NCBI GenBank assembly: GCA_963681505.1
Contig: OY811979.1
Span: forward strand, 2,263,414 to 2,327,413
DNA: 64,000 nt
Source of the DNA: Eunapius fragilis
Taxonomy: Eukaryota > Porifera > Demospongiae > Spongillida > Spongillidae
Direction: 5' to 3'
The notes beneath the pieces are model-generated. The model was not told the DNA's origin, ran no database searches, and saw nothing but the letters and a program-made list of their open reading frames with translations. Numbering within the stretch: position 1 is the first letter of the stretch; each line of letters starts with the position of its first letter. This document shows positions 12,439-22,836 of the stretch, piece after piece. The position numbers and the translations under genes are program-made.

Positions 12439-13070
12439 TCAGTGCGACATGGCGAGCTGACACTTCTTCTGCTTGACTGTCAAGCCCGCCTCCCTCAGTT
12501 TCTGCAGTATTCTCCTAAGATGTGACAGATGTTCCTGCCAACTGTGGCTGAAAATGATTAAATCGTCAAGGTAGGCAGCTGCATAGTCCTGCGTTCCCAC
12601 CAGCAAACTGTCCATCATCCTTTGAAACGTTGATGGAGCTCCCTGCAATCCAAAGGGCATTCTACGAAACTGGTAGAGTCCAAATGGAGTCCTGAAGGCG
12701 GTCTTTGATCGAGCTGTCTTCTCCATCGGGACCTGCCAGTACCCTTTGGTGAGGTCTAAGGTACTGATGAACCGCGCTTGTCCAACTTGATCCAGCAGAT
12801 CGTCAACGCGAGGCATTGGATAAGCGTCCGCCTTGGAGACACTGTTCAACCTGCGAAAGTCGATGCAGAAGCGCAGTGTTCCGTCTTTCTTCTTCGCGAG
12901 TACTATCGGAGAGGACCAATCACTCGTGGATTTTTCGATGATGCCATACTTCTCCATTTCCTCCAGTTCCTTCTTCACGATGTCCCGATAAGCGTGAGGC
13001 AGACGATATGGTGGTAGTCTGACTGGTTTCGCTTCTCCAGTCTCTATCCTGTGTTCCACCAGCTCAGTCT
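12439..13070 (-). pseudogene. Reverse transcriptase domain of pol
   Basis: Domain begins about VEHRIETGEAKPVRLPPYR. Visible RT motifs: SSPIVLAKKKDGTLRFCID, STLDLTKGYWQVPM (first catalytic Asp), FRRMPFGLQGAPSTFQRMMD and AAYLDDLIIFS (the YxDD pair). It synthesises DNA from the element RNA. The frame stops at TGA just after CQLAMSH (about 12434-12432), where the RNase H connection should continue in the same frame. Confidence 0.93.
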
Positions 13071-13845
13071 TTCCAGGGAGATCACTCATCACATCTTTAA
13101 ATTCAGCCTTCAACACATCTAGCTGTCCCCTTTGCTTAGGAGTTAGGCGTTCGTTGATCTTCAGCTCTCCACTGTCTTCCTTCCACAACGGGATTTCTTC
13201 CCCTTCTTCGGTCTCCTCGGCTGCCAGACACATCGTTGTCGGAGTATTCCACCCCTTCAACATGTTGACATGGAAGATACGTTGCCGCTTCTTCCTGTCA
13301 CTCATATCAATCTCATACGTCACCGGGGTGACTTTCGCCTTGATGAGGTAAGGTCCTTGCCATTTTGCCATCAGCTTGTTGGTTATCGTGGGTAGTAGGA
13401 CCAACACCTGGTCTCCCTCCGCAAACTCTCTTTTCCGCGCATTGCGATCGTACCATCTCTTTTGCTCTATCTGTGCTTCCTTACAGTTTTCGCTCACAAG
13501 CTCTGACATCTTTGCAAGTTTCTGCTGCACCGTCAAGACGTATGATACTACACTGTCATCACTACGTTTGCTAGCCTTCCACATTTCTCTCAGTATGTCA
13601 AGAGGCCCTCTCACGTGTCGGCCATACATCAACTCGAACGGCGAGAATCCTGTAGATGCCTGAGGAACTTCACGGTATGCGAACAGTAGATATGGGAGCA
13701 GCTTGTCCCAATCCTTCCCTTCTACTGCTGTCTTGCGAAGCATAGATTTGAAGGTTCCGTTGAACCTTTCGACTAAGCCGTCTGTTTGGGGGTGGTACGG
13801 ACTGGTCCTTATCCGCCGTACGTGCAAAATGCCGGTAGAGTTCAC
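13071..13845 (-). pseudogene. Integrase C-terminal part and linker to RT
   Basis: Starts just after a frameshift near 13840. SPYHPQTDGLVERFNGTFK carries the third catalytic residue (Glu) of the DDE integrase; KWQGPYLIKAKVTPVTYEID is the GPY/F-type C-terminal module that contacts DNA. The same frame then runs without a break into the reverse transcriptase, direct proof that integrase is upstream of RT. Confidence 0.92.
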
Positions 13846-14293
13846 TCAGTAGCTTCGACATGAAGTTTGTTCCTTGATCAGTGAGAATTTCACTCGGCAC
13901 ACCCACACGTGAGAACATGGTCACAAGTTCCTCAGCAACATGTTCTGCATCGACTGCCTTCATGGGTATGACCTCAGGGTATCGAGTAGCGTAATCGCAC
14001 ACAACCAGTATGTACTTGTGCCCAGAGCTACTTCGCGGTAGAGGACCGACAACATCCATCGCAATCCTGGTAAATGGTTCCTCGATTACCGGCAGTGGAA
14101 CTAAGGGTGCTCGCAAGTTCCTGATTGGAGAATGTTTCTGGCACTTCTCACAAGTCCTGCACCATTCAGCTACATCCCGATACAACGTCGGCCAATAGAA
14201 TCTCTGCATGATTCGGTCAACCGTCTTTTTCTTACCCATATGCCCAGCAAGTGGTATCTCGTGAGCCTGTCTCACGGTATTGCTTGGGAACAA
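13830..14293 (-). pseudogene. Integrase zinc-binding and core domains
   Basis: H2C2 zinc module (HEIPLAGHMGKKKTVDRI ... CRTCEKCQKH) followed by the core with MDVVGPLPRSSSGHKYILV (first Asp) and ILTDQGTNFMS (second Asp). The Glu lies in the next frame. Frame entry is by an indel around 14275; upstream residues of the N-terminal integrase region (LLYRHWQPREE) are in the preceding frame. Confidence 0.92.
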
Positions 14294-15389
14294 TTAGCTG
14301 CTCGACACTGAACTCCTCTCCTTCCTCTCGGGGTTGCCAATGACGGTAAAGAAGGCCATCCTCTTCATAAAACCAGTAGTTTCCACCTTTTGACGGTTGC
14401 TTCGCGGAGTCCCATACACTTCTCAGTGTCTCATCCTCCCGTTGCAACTTCCTTAGCTCATTCCCATCAACTCCAAGGTTACTATCTCCGGAGGCAATCT
14501 CCTTTACTCCATTCGAGACCTTGGTATCCTCCTGTTGAGGGTCAGCATTTTTCTCTAACTCAGCTGGTCCGGGAGACCGCTTCTCTTCCTCGTTAACCTT
14601 TGTGACACGAGCTGGTGACAAATCTCTACACGTTACACCAGATCCTTTCTCCTTTTTGGATGCACTCTCTTCCTCCTTCAAACTCCGTTTGGCCTGAGCT
14701 CTTGTCACAGCTGCCAGCACCTCCTCTGTTGCTCCACCAATCTGCACCAGTTCAGGCACGTCTCTTCCCAGTAGCACGGACGCAGGTAGTTTCTTCACCA
14801 CGGCTGCCTCCACAAAGTAGCTCCTTCCGTCGATCACCACTTTCACTTTGGCTAGAGGGTAAGAGACATGGTCACCATGCACGCATTGCACTGACACGAA
14901 TTTATCAAGATACTTATTCCTAGGCACTAGATTGTCTCGCACTAATGTCCTGGCTGCCCCCGTATCCAGAACGATGTCCCTCACTTCTGTTCCCTCCACA
15001 TAGCCCAGCTTGTGCGGCGACGAGTGTCCCCTCTTCACTTCGGACTGTTTCGTCGCTCTCCCTCCGTAAAACGTCACGGCATTCTTCGGGCAATTGCTCG
15101 CCACATGACCCACCTTGTGACAATTGTAGCATCTAGGTAGGTGGCGCTGCGGGTTCCTTTGCTCCGGTTGAGAATTCTTCGGAACTGCATCCTTGTTCCC
15201 ATACGCATCACCGGGCTCCTTAGCTGGAACCGGATTCTCTCTCTGTTTGAGAGGTCTGACGTCTTGCCTCCTTGCCTGCTCGTACTCATCTAGCCACTCG
15301 CCTGCCTGAAGACACGTCTTCGGTTTGCGCTCCACTAGCCACAATCTCTTCTCCACTGGGAGCGAGCTCAGAAGTTGTTCTATCCCCAC
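14280..15389 (-). pseudogene. Gag zinc knuckle, aspartic protease, start of integrase
   Basis: CYNCHKVGHVASNCPK is a CCHC zinc knuckle that binds the element RNA. About 45 residues later, VRDIVLDTGAARTLVRD is the retroviral-type protease active site (DTGA) with LLGRDV as the downstream flap-side motif. A charged linker (EEESASKKEKG) leads into the N-terminal integrase segment. The segment is open for 385 codons and is entered from Gag through an in-frame TAG at about 15416. Confidence 0.9.
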
Positions 15390-16092
15390 TACCTGATGGA
15401 CCTGGTCGACCGTCTAGAACTCCTTGAGCCACTTGGTCAATGAGTCCATCATCCTCACTGCAAACTCTCGATTTGTTTCACCATCCTTTCGTTTCGATGA
15501 TCTGAAACGATTCTTGAACGCGTCATCGTTAATGTCGTACCGGACGAGGATCGCCGCCTTTATCGCGTCGTAGTCCGCCGAGTCTGACACAGGCAGCGCC
15601 GCAAAGGCCAGTTGAGCTTTCAAGGTAGTGAGGCCAACGTCCTTTTTCCACCTTGTGCGCTGTCATAATTCGTTCAAAGGTCACCAGATATGACTCGATA
15701 TCGTCACGTTCAGTCAGGGCGACCAGCTTTACATTTACATTCAATTCCGTGGTCCCCTTTGATGCTGACGCGGACTTCTGTTCTTCAACGATCTTCATTA
15801 ATCTATCCATCTGCGCTCTCATTTCCTCTACCTTCTCGCGCGCGTCCCTTTCTCGTCGCATCCTTTCTTCTGCCACCTCTCTCTCGCGTTGTACGCGTTC
15901 TTCCTCTCGCCTCGCCCTCTCCTCTGCTATCTCCTTCTCGCGTTGTACGCGTTCTTCCTCTCGTCTGATTCTTTCGTGTTCGATCTCCTCTTCCCGTTTC
16001 TGCCGATCCTCGATCAATTTTTGCAGCATGTCCTGCAAAGCCTGCTCCGCCATTTCGCCTGCTCGGAATGATCTACCGGAACGAGTTGTCAT
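15390..16092 (-). pseudogene. Gag with Arg/Glu-rich coiled coil
   Basis: Start chosen at 16092 (MTTRSGRSFRAGEMAEQ), just downstream of the primer site. A coiled coil of repeating RREEERVQRE blocks spans about residues 30-90. The capsid-like part (LAFAALPVSDSADYDAI, RDGETNREFAVRM-like) is in another frame after a one-base shift near 15620 and ends at TAG about 15416, with coding continuing beyond in the same frame (TVDQVHQVV). Gag would form the particle. Confidence 0.85.
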
Positions 16093-16119
16093 ACACCGTC
16101 GCTCCGCGTTAAAGTTAGA

Positions 16120-16159
16120 AAACTGTCTAACGGTCCAAGATCCCGTCGCTGCCACCAAA
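16120..16159 (-). other. Candidate primer binding site
   Basis: Immediately inside the 5' LTR the minus strand reads TTTGGTGGCAGCGACGGGAT. A TGG close to the LTR edge is expected to pair with the CCA end of a primer tRNA. I cannot say which tRNA. Confidence 0.6.
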
Positions 16160-16540
16160 TGTCGATGACCGTTCACCGCGCTAGCGTACCGACGCACAGA
16201 ATCACCAGGTGTGTATTATCATCAGGACCAGTATCACAACGCAACTCAACACAACTCTGTTCAACTCTAGTACAACTCTAATACTCAACTCCACTCAACT
16301 CTCTCAACTCTCTCAACTGAGTCACGAACACTGAAAGGGGGTTTTATAGGGGATCTATGGTAAACCGGTTCTAAACTGGTCTGGTCCCGCGCCGCGATCA
16401 CATGTTGTGCTCATGCATGCCTATGCCCGCATAGGCATGCCGGCACCTCTCGTTATCACCCTGACGTGATAGACGTGACTCATCAACATGTGACTCTTCA
16501 GATGACCTCTGGGTTCCAGCTGTAACTGGCTTCCCTGACA
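16160..16540 (-). repeat. Right LTR (5' LTR of the element)
   Basis: 381 bp, TG...CA on both strands, 379 of 381 positions identical to the left LTR by eye. Followed by the GTGTA duplication. Confidence 0.95.
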
Positions 16541-16545
16541 GTGTA

Positions 16546-17639
16546 TGACATTAATCATCATAACCTTTTGTTTCCTGCGGAAAAAGAAGAGCAAAATTAC
16601 CATGACCAATAATCGATGTGAGCAACTGCAATTGCAGCATCTAGACTGCTATGATCAAAGGCTAATGTTCAATGTAACGATATACAGTTTGTCTCCGCTG
16701 ATTTGGATACCAACGGATTACAGTGCCCCACCATTAAACAATCAAGCGGAACAGATAAAGTTCAATGCATTCGAAGTACATCAGATCTTGCCAGTACCAT
16801 CCGCACAGGCATGATTACAGATACAGAATATGTAGGACTGTACTCCAAGTCACAGCTGATGGCCATATATGCAGCTAACGCAAATTTACTTCTAGATACT
16901 GGATCCCAGAACAGCATATACATGTTTGGATCTGAAGGTGGTGTTGAAGTTGATGAAGTTGATATTGATTACTTGTCTTTTGATGATGACGATCAGGATG
17001 CAAACTCTATTCAAATGGATGATGTCTTAACAACTTCTGTAACAGATAACAATACAAAAAAGGAATCTAATGACATGACTTATCAACAAAACTGTAACAT
17101 AATACCCATCAAGCCTATGGTCACAATATCCCTGGACTCCATGGATGACTTGATGAAGCAACAACATGCTTCTCTGCCTACAGCAGCAATGGAAGCAACA
17201 GTACTATACCCACAGTTTCCAAGATGTAATGTGTCATGGCAATACTGAGTTAAACACACAGCACAGATTTTATGAGAAAGGATGCAGAGGTGAATATGAA
17301 AGCATTGCTGGTAACGTACTCCCATGCTACCAACCAACCAGAAAATCTCCAACTCTTGTATTTAACAATGCGTGCACAATGCCACACAACTACAATCAAG
17401 CTCATACCACGAAATCATTTACACCAAACCAGTGTTATTCTGTTGGCAATTTTTGCACCATTAAACGACCCCCTTCCAGCATTGGCTCACACACCTATGC
17501 CCGTTCTGCCACATCTCACTCCTTAACAGATACGTTGAGCAGCATAAGGACAAATCGAGCACCTGAACATTGCTACTCTAACTTCTCACTTGGAAGCAAC
17601 ACCTTGAGTCAACCACAGTTCCTTGATACCATGTATTAA
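16546..17639 (+). pseudogene. Cadherin fragment 4: rest of TM helix and cytoplasmic tail
   Basis: After the right-hand target duplication (16541-16545) the helix resumes as MTLIIITFCFLRKKK, the last residues being the usual cytosolic basic stop-transfer. The tail then runs in three frames: to about 16680; 16690-17240 (acidic stretch with DEVDIDYLSFDDDDQD); and 17240-17639 (tail ending FLDTMY). I see no beta-catenin-type motif that I can claim. The composition is consistent from piece to piece, supporting one ancestral tail with two indels. Confidence 0.7.
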
Positions 17640-18753
17640 AGGTATGTAATCTTACCGTAGTACAGGTGATATGATATCACGTGTAATCAATCACAATCTA
17701 TATGCATGCTTCTGCGTACTAAAAGTGCAGAGAATGGTCTGATGTAGGTCAAATGCTGTACATCCAGCCAATATATTTCATTACCAAAATAAGATTTACA
17801 TCATTCCATGTATGAAATTATCACGTTATGGTGACATAGTATGAAATGCATAATTGGTGCTGATGGTGTTTTTTCTTTTCCTTTACACAGAATGTCAACC
17901 CACTTGAACCGTCACCTTATACTTATATCTCTATTGAACTGCATGATTGTGGTTACTGAAATGTTGTGTGCACAATAGTAGCAACTACAGCACTGTTTTG
18001 ATATTGATTGGTTCCTTAGTTGTATAATCAAATACAATATAATGTCATATGAAACAGATGGCTTGTGTGTGTGGGTGTGCTTAGGGGTGTGTTTAGGGGT
18101 ATGTGTGTGTGATGTGTGCATATGGCATTAGCCAATTTGTGTTGTAAGTTGATAATTGATATCAACGATCAATAATTCTGGCACACTACTATGGACTTTG
18201 ATACATGCTCTGCTTGTGCACCTGCTGTATGATTACATAGTCTGTATAATCTTATGCACATGCACATGCATAAATGAAGAAATTGGTGTGCAGTCATGTG
18301 CCAAATAGATAATTTTTATCCCTTCTAACCACAGGATTACGTCACAAATCACAATTCAGAAATTCAGTACATGTATGCAGAAAGAGGATCTGGAGTGGCC
18401 AATAGGAGTGCATGCAAAACAATGAGATTAGATTACATCACAATTCTAATCATGCATAATCAGCTTCTCAGAGGAGTCTGATAGAGGTGGCAAGCACTGC
18501 ACACTTTCATAACTTCCAATATTTTCTAGCTAGTTTACTGATTTGCCTCACTAGCGCACCTTACCTTTCTGATGATACGTTGCAAGCATTTTGGGGCTAA
18601 TAAACACAAGTGTGTATAAATTGACCTTCGTGTATTTAAATCACTATAATGTTACAACCCCTATAGCATACAAGTGATAAAATCATTCTATATACAAGAA
18701 GATTGGTGGAATATAGGAATCAAAGGTTATGGTTGTGCAAAAGGCAAGGGAAC
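17640..18753. other. Non-coding stretch after the cadherin pseudogene
   Basis: No coding signal. A GT/GGGTGTG-rich low-complexity patch lies at about 18065-18120. Nothing else recognised. Confidence 0.5.
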
Positions 18754-18850
18754 AAGGTTTCTGATTGAAAAGAAAAAATGAAATAGACCTATATTAGCAA
18801 CATGTTGTCATATAGGTCTATTTCATTTTTCCTTTTCAATCAGAAACCTT
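18754..18850. mobile_element. Hairpin MITE, copy 1 of a dispersed family
   Basis: Arms AAGGTTTCTGATTGAAAAG ... GAAATAGACCTATA and their reverse complement flank a short loop containing AGCAACATGTTGTCAT. The same loop and flanks recur at 43069-43190 and 63150-63280, and a core GAAATAGGCCTATA recurs in the large palindrome at 58871-59137. Left flanking sequence (AATCAAAGGT ... CAAGGGAACAAGG) is also shared, so the full element is larger than the hairpin. Confidence 0.65.
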
Positions 18851-18869
18851 GAAACGTATTAATGTACAC

Positions 18870-19010
18870 CGTCTTGTGACACAGATACAACACAGAACTG
18901 TTCTCCTTTTTGATATCACTTGATTGCCACTAACAGCGCAGTGATCCGACTCTTGGCTGTCCCGCTAGACGTGAGTGAAGTTTTTTTAATGACATTCATG
19001 ATGGTTGAAA
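18870..19010. repeat. Dispersed repeat ending in TTTTTTTAATGACATT
   Basis: About 130 bases here match 43775-43912 (blocks AACACAGAACTGTTCTCC, CTCTTGGCTGTCCCGCTAG). Shorter pieces of the same end occur at 36450-36490 and, inverted, at 40590-40665 and 48250-48345. See the hairpin-ended element entries. Confidence 0.65.
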
Positions 19011-19034
19011 GCTTGGCTTGCTGCCATAGGCAGT

Positions 19035-19170
19035 GATTGTGTATACTGATGATGGCTTGGACAGTTGGAAGGTGGCAGGCATGTCATTATGTCAGATACA
19101 TTGCTGGTCATCCCACCGGGTTCGATTCCTGGTTAGTTTTGGTAGTGTTGATTAAAATAAATAATAAAAA
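19035..19170 (+). repeat. Candidate tRNA-derived SINE
   Basis: GGGTTCGATTCC at about 19118-19130 matches a tRNA B box, and CCGGG/CCTGG around it form a 5-bp T-arm stem with a 7-base loop. An A-box-like TGGCTTGGACAGTTGG lies upstream and an A-rich tail (AAATAAATAATAAAAAA) follows. No full cloverleaf can be drawn, so a SINE head is more likely than a tRNA gene. Confidence 0.35.
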
Positions 19171-19979
19171 ACTGGTTGTCGATTCTCTTTGATACACTGC
19201 ATCCTGTGCTTTATTTGCACATTAGCAGCAATTCTCAGCATGTAATACAACATCTGCACACAGTGGCACAGCTGTCTGCTCATAGTGAAAAGATCCAGGA
19301 GACTGTTCATTCTTGTGCCGTTGTGGTTAGTTCCATTGTACATATATAAATAATGTAAAATCCCCTGGTGCATGGTTTTGGACTACAGATGTTGCAGCAT
19401 AGTGTACATGAACATGGACACATGTACATATCCTCTACCCCACTGAACACATGGGTCCTGGGTAAGAGAGATAAGTACTGGGGGGACACGGCAATCTGGT
19501 TTGTGTAGGAGCAGAAGGCGCCTCACTTTGTTTTGGAGAAAATGATGAGGACCTTTTGAAACCATATGCCTCATGAATGCCCAAAATGACCATGTGATTG
19601 GTCTCTTGTGGTTACTATGGGAAAATTGAACTCCCAATGAAATGAACTCCCAACAGCATACCCACCCATGTATGACACTATTGGTGGTGCTCTGGAATTT
19701 TATTTCTTCCTTGATCTCCTGCAGGATCAAAGGATCCAGCAATGCACTGAGGTTATAATTGCATTGCATGACGCAGTCAAAGATTAAATTGCTGACTGAA
19801 TAATTTATTTTTTAAAACTATAGCCATCCGGCCATAAAGCAATGTGCACGCTCTGATGTTGTCTTCAGAAAGTTATCACTGAGCATACGCGTAAGTCAGT
19901 TTTTGTATTAACATAACATGTTTGCTGTAATAACTAATTAGATTAGTATCGGTTGAGGGGTAATTCCCTGCCACGATAA

Positions 19980-20125
19980 CACTGACGGGTTTACGCAAGC
20001 GGTAAACACGACGTAAAGATGAGGTAAAGCTCAGGTTTACGCATATTTACTTATGTTTACAGCGAAGCAAACCTGATGTTTACGCAATAGTGTAAAAGTG
20101 GTAAAGTCTGGGTTTACGCGTCTTT
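19980..20125. repeat. Four spaced GTTTACGC motifs
   Basis: GTTTACGC occurs at about 19988, 20034, 20078 and 20112, with reverse-type GGTAAA(C) words between. Spacing is about 35-45 bases. It could be a degenerate tandem repeat or a cluster of forkhead-like GTAAACA sites; no gene start is next to it. Confidence 0.4.
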
Positions 20126-20868
20126 ACTAAAGTAGGTACTTTGATTTTTTTTTGAAATTGGGATTTAAGCCGCATATTATATATCGTTGGAAAGAGCAAA
20201 AACTCTGCATCACAAAGATACCTTATATTCATGGTGATGCGTTTCGTTGCGAGCACCACGCTATTCGAAAGATCACAAATGAAATGATCGCGAATGTACG
20301 TGAATTGATAGGGTACGCAAAACAAAAACTGTCCCGGTTGAGTTTATAATCAGTATACAGATAAAAATAAGTATGCAGCCTTAACCAAAACTTTAATATA
20401 CATAGTCTTGCTGATATCATACATAGGGATGCATTGGATTTCACTTCAATAAGCAACTAACACTTACCATTGGTCATGATAAGAAGAAAGGTTATTCTGC
20501 AAATAGTACACATATAACTATATGTACTGAGTGATTAGAATTATGGTACTAACTGATATAAATCTAACTGCTAGTGCAATTTTTAATGCAAAGCTGACTT
20601 AACCTTCTCTATCACAATATTGTTGTATGGCCAGCACTGATTTGGGTCTACATGCTCTTGGCAGGGGTCTGGGCCAGGGTACGCGTGGCGCGGCAAGTTT
20701 GGGGGTGTGTGGTGATATGGCACCACCCACTCGTACCGTGCCATATCCTGCCCAAGGTGAGGAGGCATTACAAGCCTACTCCACCCCCCCAAACAATGAC
20801 TAGAAATTGGTTGTTTAATTATTGACAGGTGATATTATGCGTGTGGCTACAATAGACGCATTGGAACT
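20126..20868. other. Non-coding stretch before the recombinase pseudogene
   Basis: No gene supported. Contains a hairpin in which GATATGGCAC pairs with GTGCCATATC (about 20714-20746), close to the 3' side of the recombinase and possibly part of that element. Confidence 0.45.
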
Positions 20869-21704
20869 CTATTTCGCTAACGTCGCGGTGAGGGCGGCGA
20901 GATGGCTGTGTGGAGTTCTAATGTAACGGAGGTATGCCGCACTGTGCCACCTTCCCAATGCCTGAATCATCGAGTCCTCTATTCCCGCCAACGCCGCGCT
21001 AGTTGCTGCCCCAATCCTGAAGCTGTGCCCAGCAAACTGCTCTTCCGCATAACCAGCCTTCGACAAAGCATTTCGAACCCTTGACACAAAACGAAATTTT
21101 GTAATGGGTTTTTTTTCGTTATCGATGAAGAAGCAGCCAGCTGTGTCCCTGCGTGAGCCAATGAACGACAGGATTGCTGCAACTGGGCACAGGGGACACC
21201 CGGTGCGCCCCAGCAGAATGTCCGCCCCTGTTCCGAATTGGTCGCATTTTGATTTTTTATAAGGTGAATCTTCACCATTGATGCTTCGGAGTGAGCGTCA
21301 ACGGCCACATCGCCCCAACTGAGGTGCAGTGCGGGGTTGTAATCAGACTCAGTTTCGACCAGTAACTCCCCAAGACGGAAGAACCCGAAGAAGGCCGTCA
21401 CGGCAATTGCCCAGATGGCCGATGCCTCCTGGGCATTACACTCTCTTTGAGCGGAGCTTCGATACGCCGTAGCACGGTGGTAGTTATCGGGAGGCGTGTC
21501 CTTGGTGGTTTCCCCCCCAAGACCTTACACCTCCGAATGCCATCAAGTACTCTCTTTAACACCGGTAGTGACGAATGTTCGGATGGGGTAGTCTCGTCCC
21601 CAGACCCATATTCCCAATAGATGCGGGTGGATTACATCACCGCTACGTGGAAAGTGGGTCTGGGAAATAAGAACGACGCACTTGTTCCGAGCGTCCCAAA
21701 ACAT

Positions 21705-21858
21705 CAGGGGCGTAGGAACAGCCTTAATAGGGGGGGCCCAAAGTCATATTATTCATCGATTTTCACCGTACATGGTGATAGGTGATACCATGTACGGTGA
21801 AATTCAATGAATAATATGACTTTGGGCCCCCCCTATTAAGGCTGTTCCTACGCCCCTG
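21705..21858. mobile_element. 154-bp hairpin MITE nested in element A
   Basis: Near-perfect palindrome beginning CAGGGGCGTAGGAACAGCC, flanked by the 5-bp duplication AACAT (21700-21704, 21859-21863). Element B lacks it at the matching position, giving the empty site. The same hairpin is in B at a different place. Confidence 0.9.
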
Positions 21859-22057
21859 AACATTGGGACGGATGTGTATATACGTAATGACGCTGACGTA
21901 ACCTAAACAATACATGCAAGTTGCTGATTACCTGATTTCAAGTGGAAGGTGTGGTTCAATTAGACATCGAAGTGGGAATGTGCGAGCAAGATACACGTAT
22001 TGAGGAGGTCTTTTTTGCGTGCGGTTCAAAGGCTACGATGAGCTAGGCTGGCGCATA

Positions 22058-22318
22058 ACATGGACAAGGGCGCCATTGTGGGCGCACAACGTGGACAAGG
22101 ATGCCATTGTGGGCGCACAACGTGGACAGTCATTGTGGACGCACAACGTGGACAGCCATTGTGGGCACACAACGTGGACAGCCATTGTGGGCGCACAACG
22201 TGGACAGCCATTGTGGGCGCACAACGTGGACAGCCATTGTGGGCGCACAACGTGGACAGCCATTGTGGGCACACAACGTGGACAAGGATGCCATTGTGGG
22301 CACACAACGTGGAGAAGG
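22058..22318. repeat. Minisatellite, 26-bp unit, in element A
   Basis: Unit approximately GGACAGCCATTGTGGGCGCACAACGT, with shorter or longer variants (GGACAAGGATGCCATTG at the edges), about nine units. All six frames stay partly open through it, which is a consequence of the repeat and not evidence of a gene. Confidence 0.9.
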
Positions 22319-22775
22319 GTGCCTTCGGTGCCATACTTTGCACCATATAAATGGTCACATGTGAGGGGTTTGCACCCATGTGACTGGTTTATACGATACA
22401 TGGCCATTTTCTCCCCTGAGGAATGCCCGGAACTGGAGCGATCTCAGCAGACCTATGGACTTGCCACACCCAAGGACTTCACCCTGCCTCCTCACAACCC
22501 TCTATGGACTGAATTAAGAAACGTTCACAGCTTTCCAAGCGAGCAGTGAAGCAGATGGACCTATGAGAGAAAGGTGTATTAACGAGATGGTAGTGTGTGT
22601 TGTGCTGCTATGGTCATAAGCTTAGTGTGCCATCCTGTAATCCTATTTAGTCGGCCGCTTCACATGAGGAGATAACACCAGTCCCTGAGCCTGATATGGA
22701 TATAAGGAATCACATCCCCAGACTGCATCAGAGGGAGGAAAAGGTTGTGTGTAGGCACAATATGTGTGCAGCCTT

Positions 22776-22778
<3 letters not shown>

Positions 22779-22833
<55 letters not shown>
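22779..22833. repeat. (TG)n microsatellite in element A
   Basis: Continuous TG tract of about 55 bases. The corresponding tract in element B (56848-56914) is interrupted, showing separate slippage after the copies diverged. Confidence 0.95.

Positions 22834-22836
<3 letters not shown>

Larger units (their letters stand above)
11349..16540 (-). mobile_element. Ty3/gypsy LTR retrotransposon with INT before RT (Gmr1-like)
   Basis: A 5192-bp element bounded by two 381-bp LTRs starting TG and ending CA, flanked by the 5-bp duplication GTGTA (11344-11348 and 16541-16545). All coding is on the minus strand, in the order Gag, zinc knuckle, protease, integrase, reverse transcriptase, RNase H. Ordinary Ty3/gypsy elements place integrase last; integrase before RT is the published arrangement of Gmr1-type elements. 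The reading frame is broken by two in-frame stops (about 15416 and 12432) and three frameshifts (about 15620, 14275, 13840), yet the LTRs differ at only two positions, so insertion is recent. Confidence 0.93.
9770..17639 (+). pseudogene. Cadherin-family membrane protein, truncated and interrupted
   Basis: Single-exon reading matter for at least four cadherin repeats, a Ser/Thr-rich stalk, one transmembrane helix and a long cytoplasmic tail ending at a TAA at 17637-17639. Cadherins mediate cell-cell contact at the plasma membrane. The 5' end is cut in mid-repeat at about 9770 where a minus-strand transposon remnant begins. The frame shifts near 10215, 10955, 16680 and 17235, and an LTR retrotransposon (11349-16540) sits in the transmembrane helix. 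Reading across the single-copy target site restores the helix exactly, so the element landed in an already recognisable coding sequence. The frameshifts could be partly sequencing errors; the truncation and insertion are not. Confidence 0.8.

Noticed and set aside
12778..13663. Several plus-strand frames opposite pol
   Set aside because: Shadows of the RT and integrase coding strand.
15653..16168. 171-codon plus-strand frame rich in Ser and Arg
   Set aside because: Antisense of the Gag coiled-coil coding repeats; no independent evidence.
19100..19145. Functional tRNA gene
   Set aside because: Only a T-arm/B box is convincing; no acceptor or anticodon stem can be drawn.
22019..22549. 176-codon frame and overlapping frames in elements A and B
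   Set aside because: Made by the 26-bp minisatellite; the frame is not conserved between A and B.
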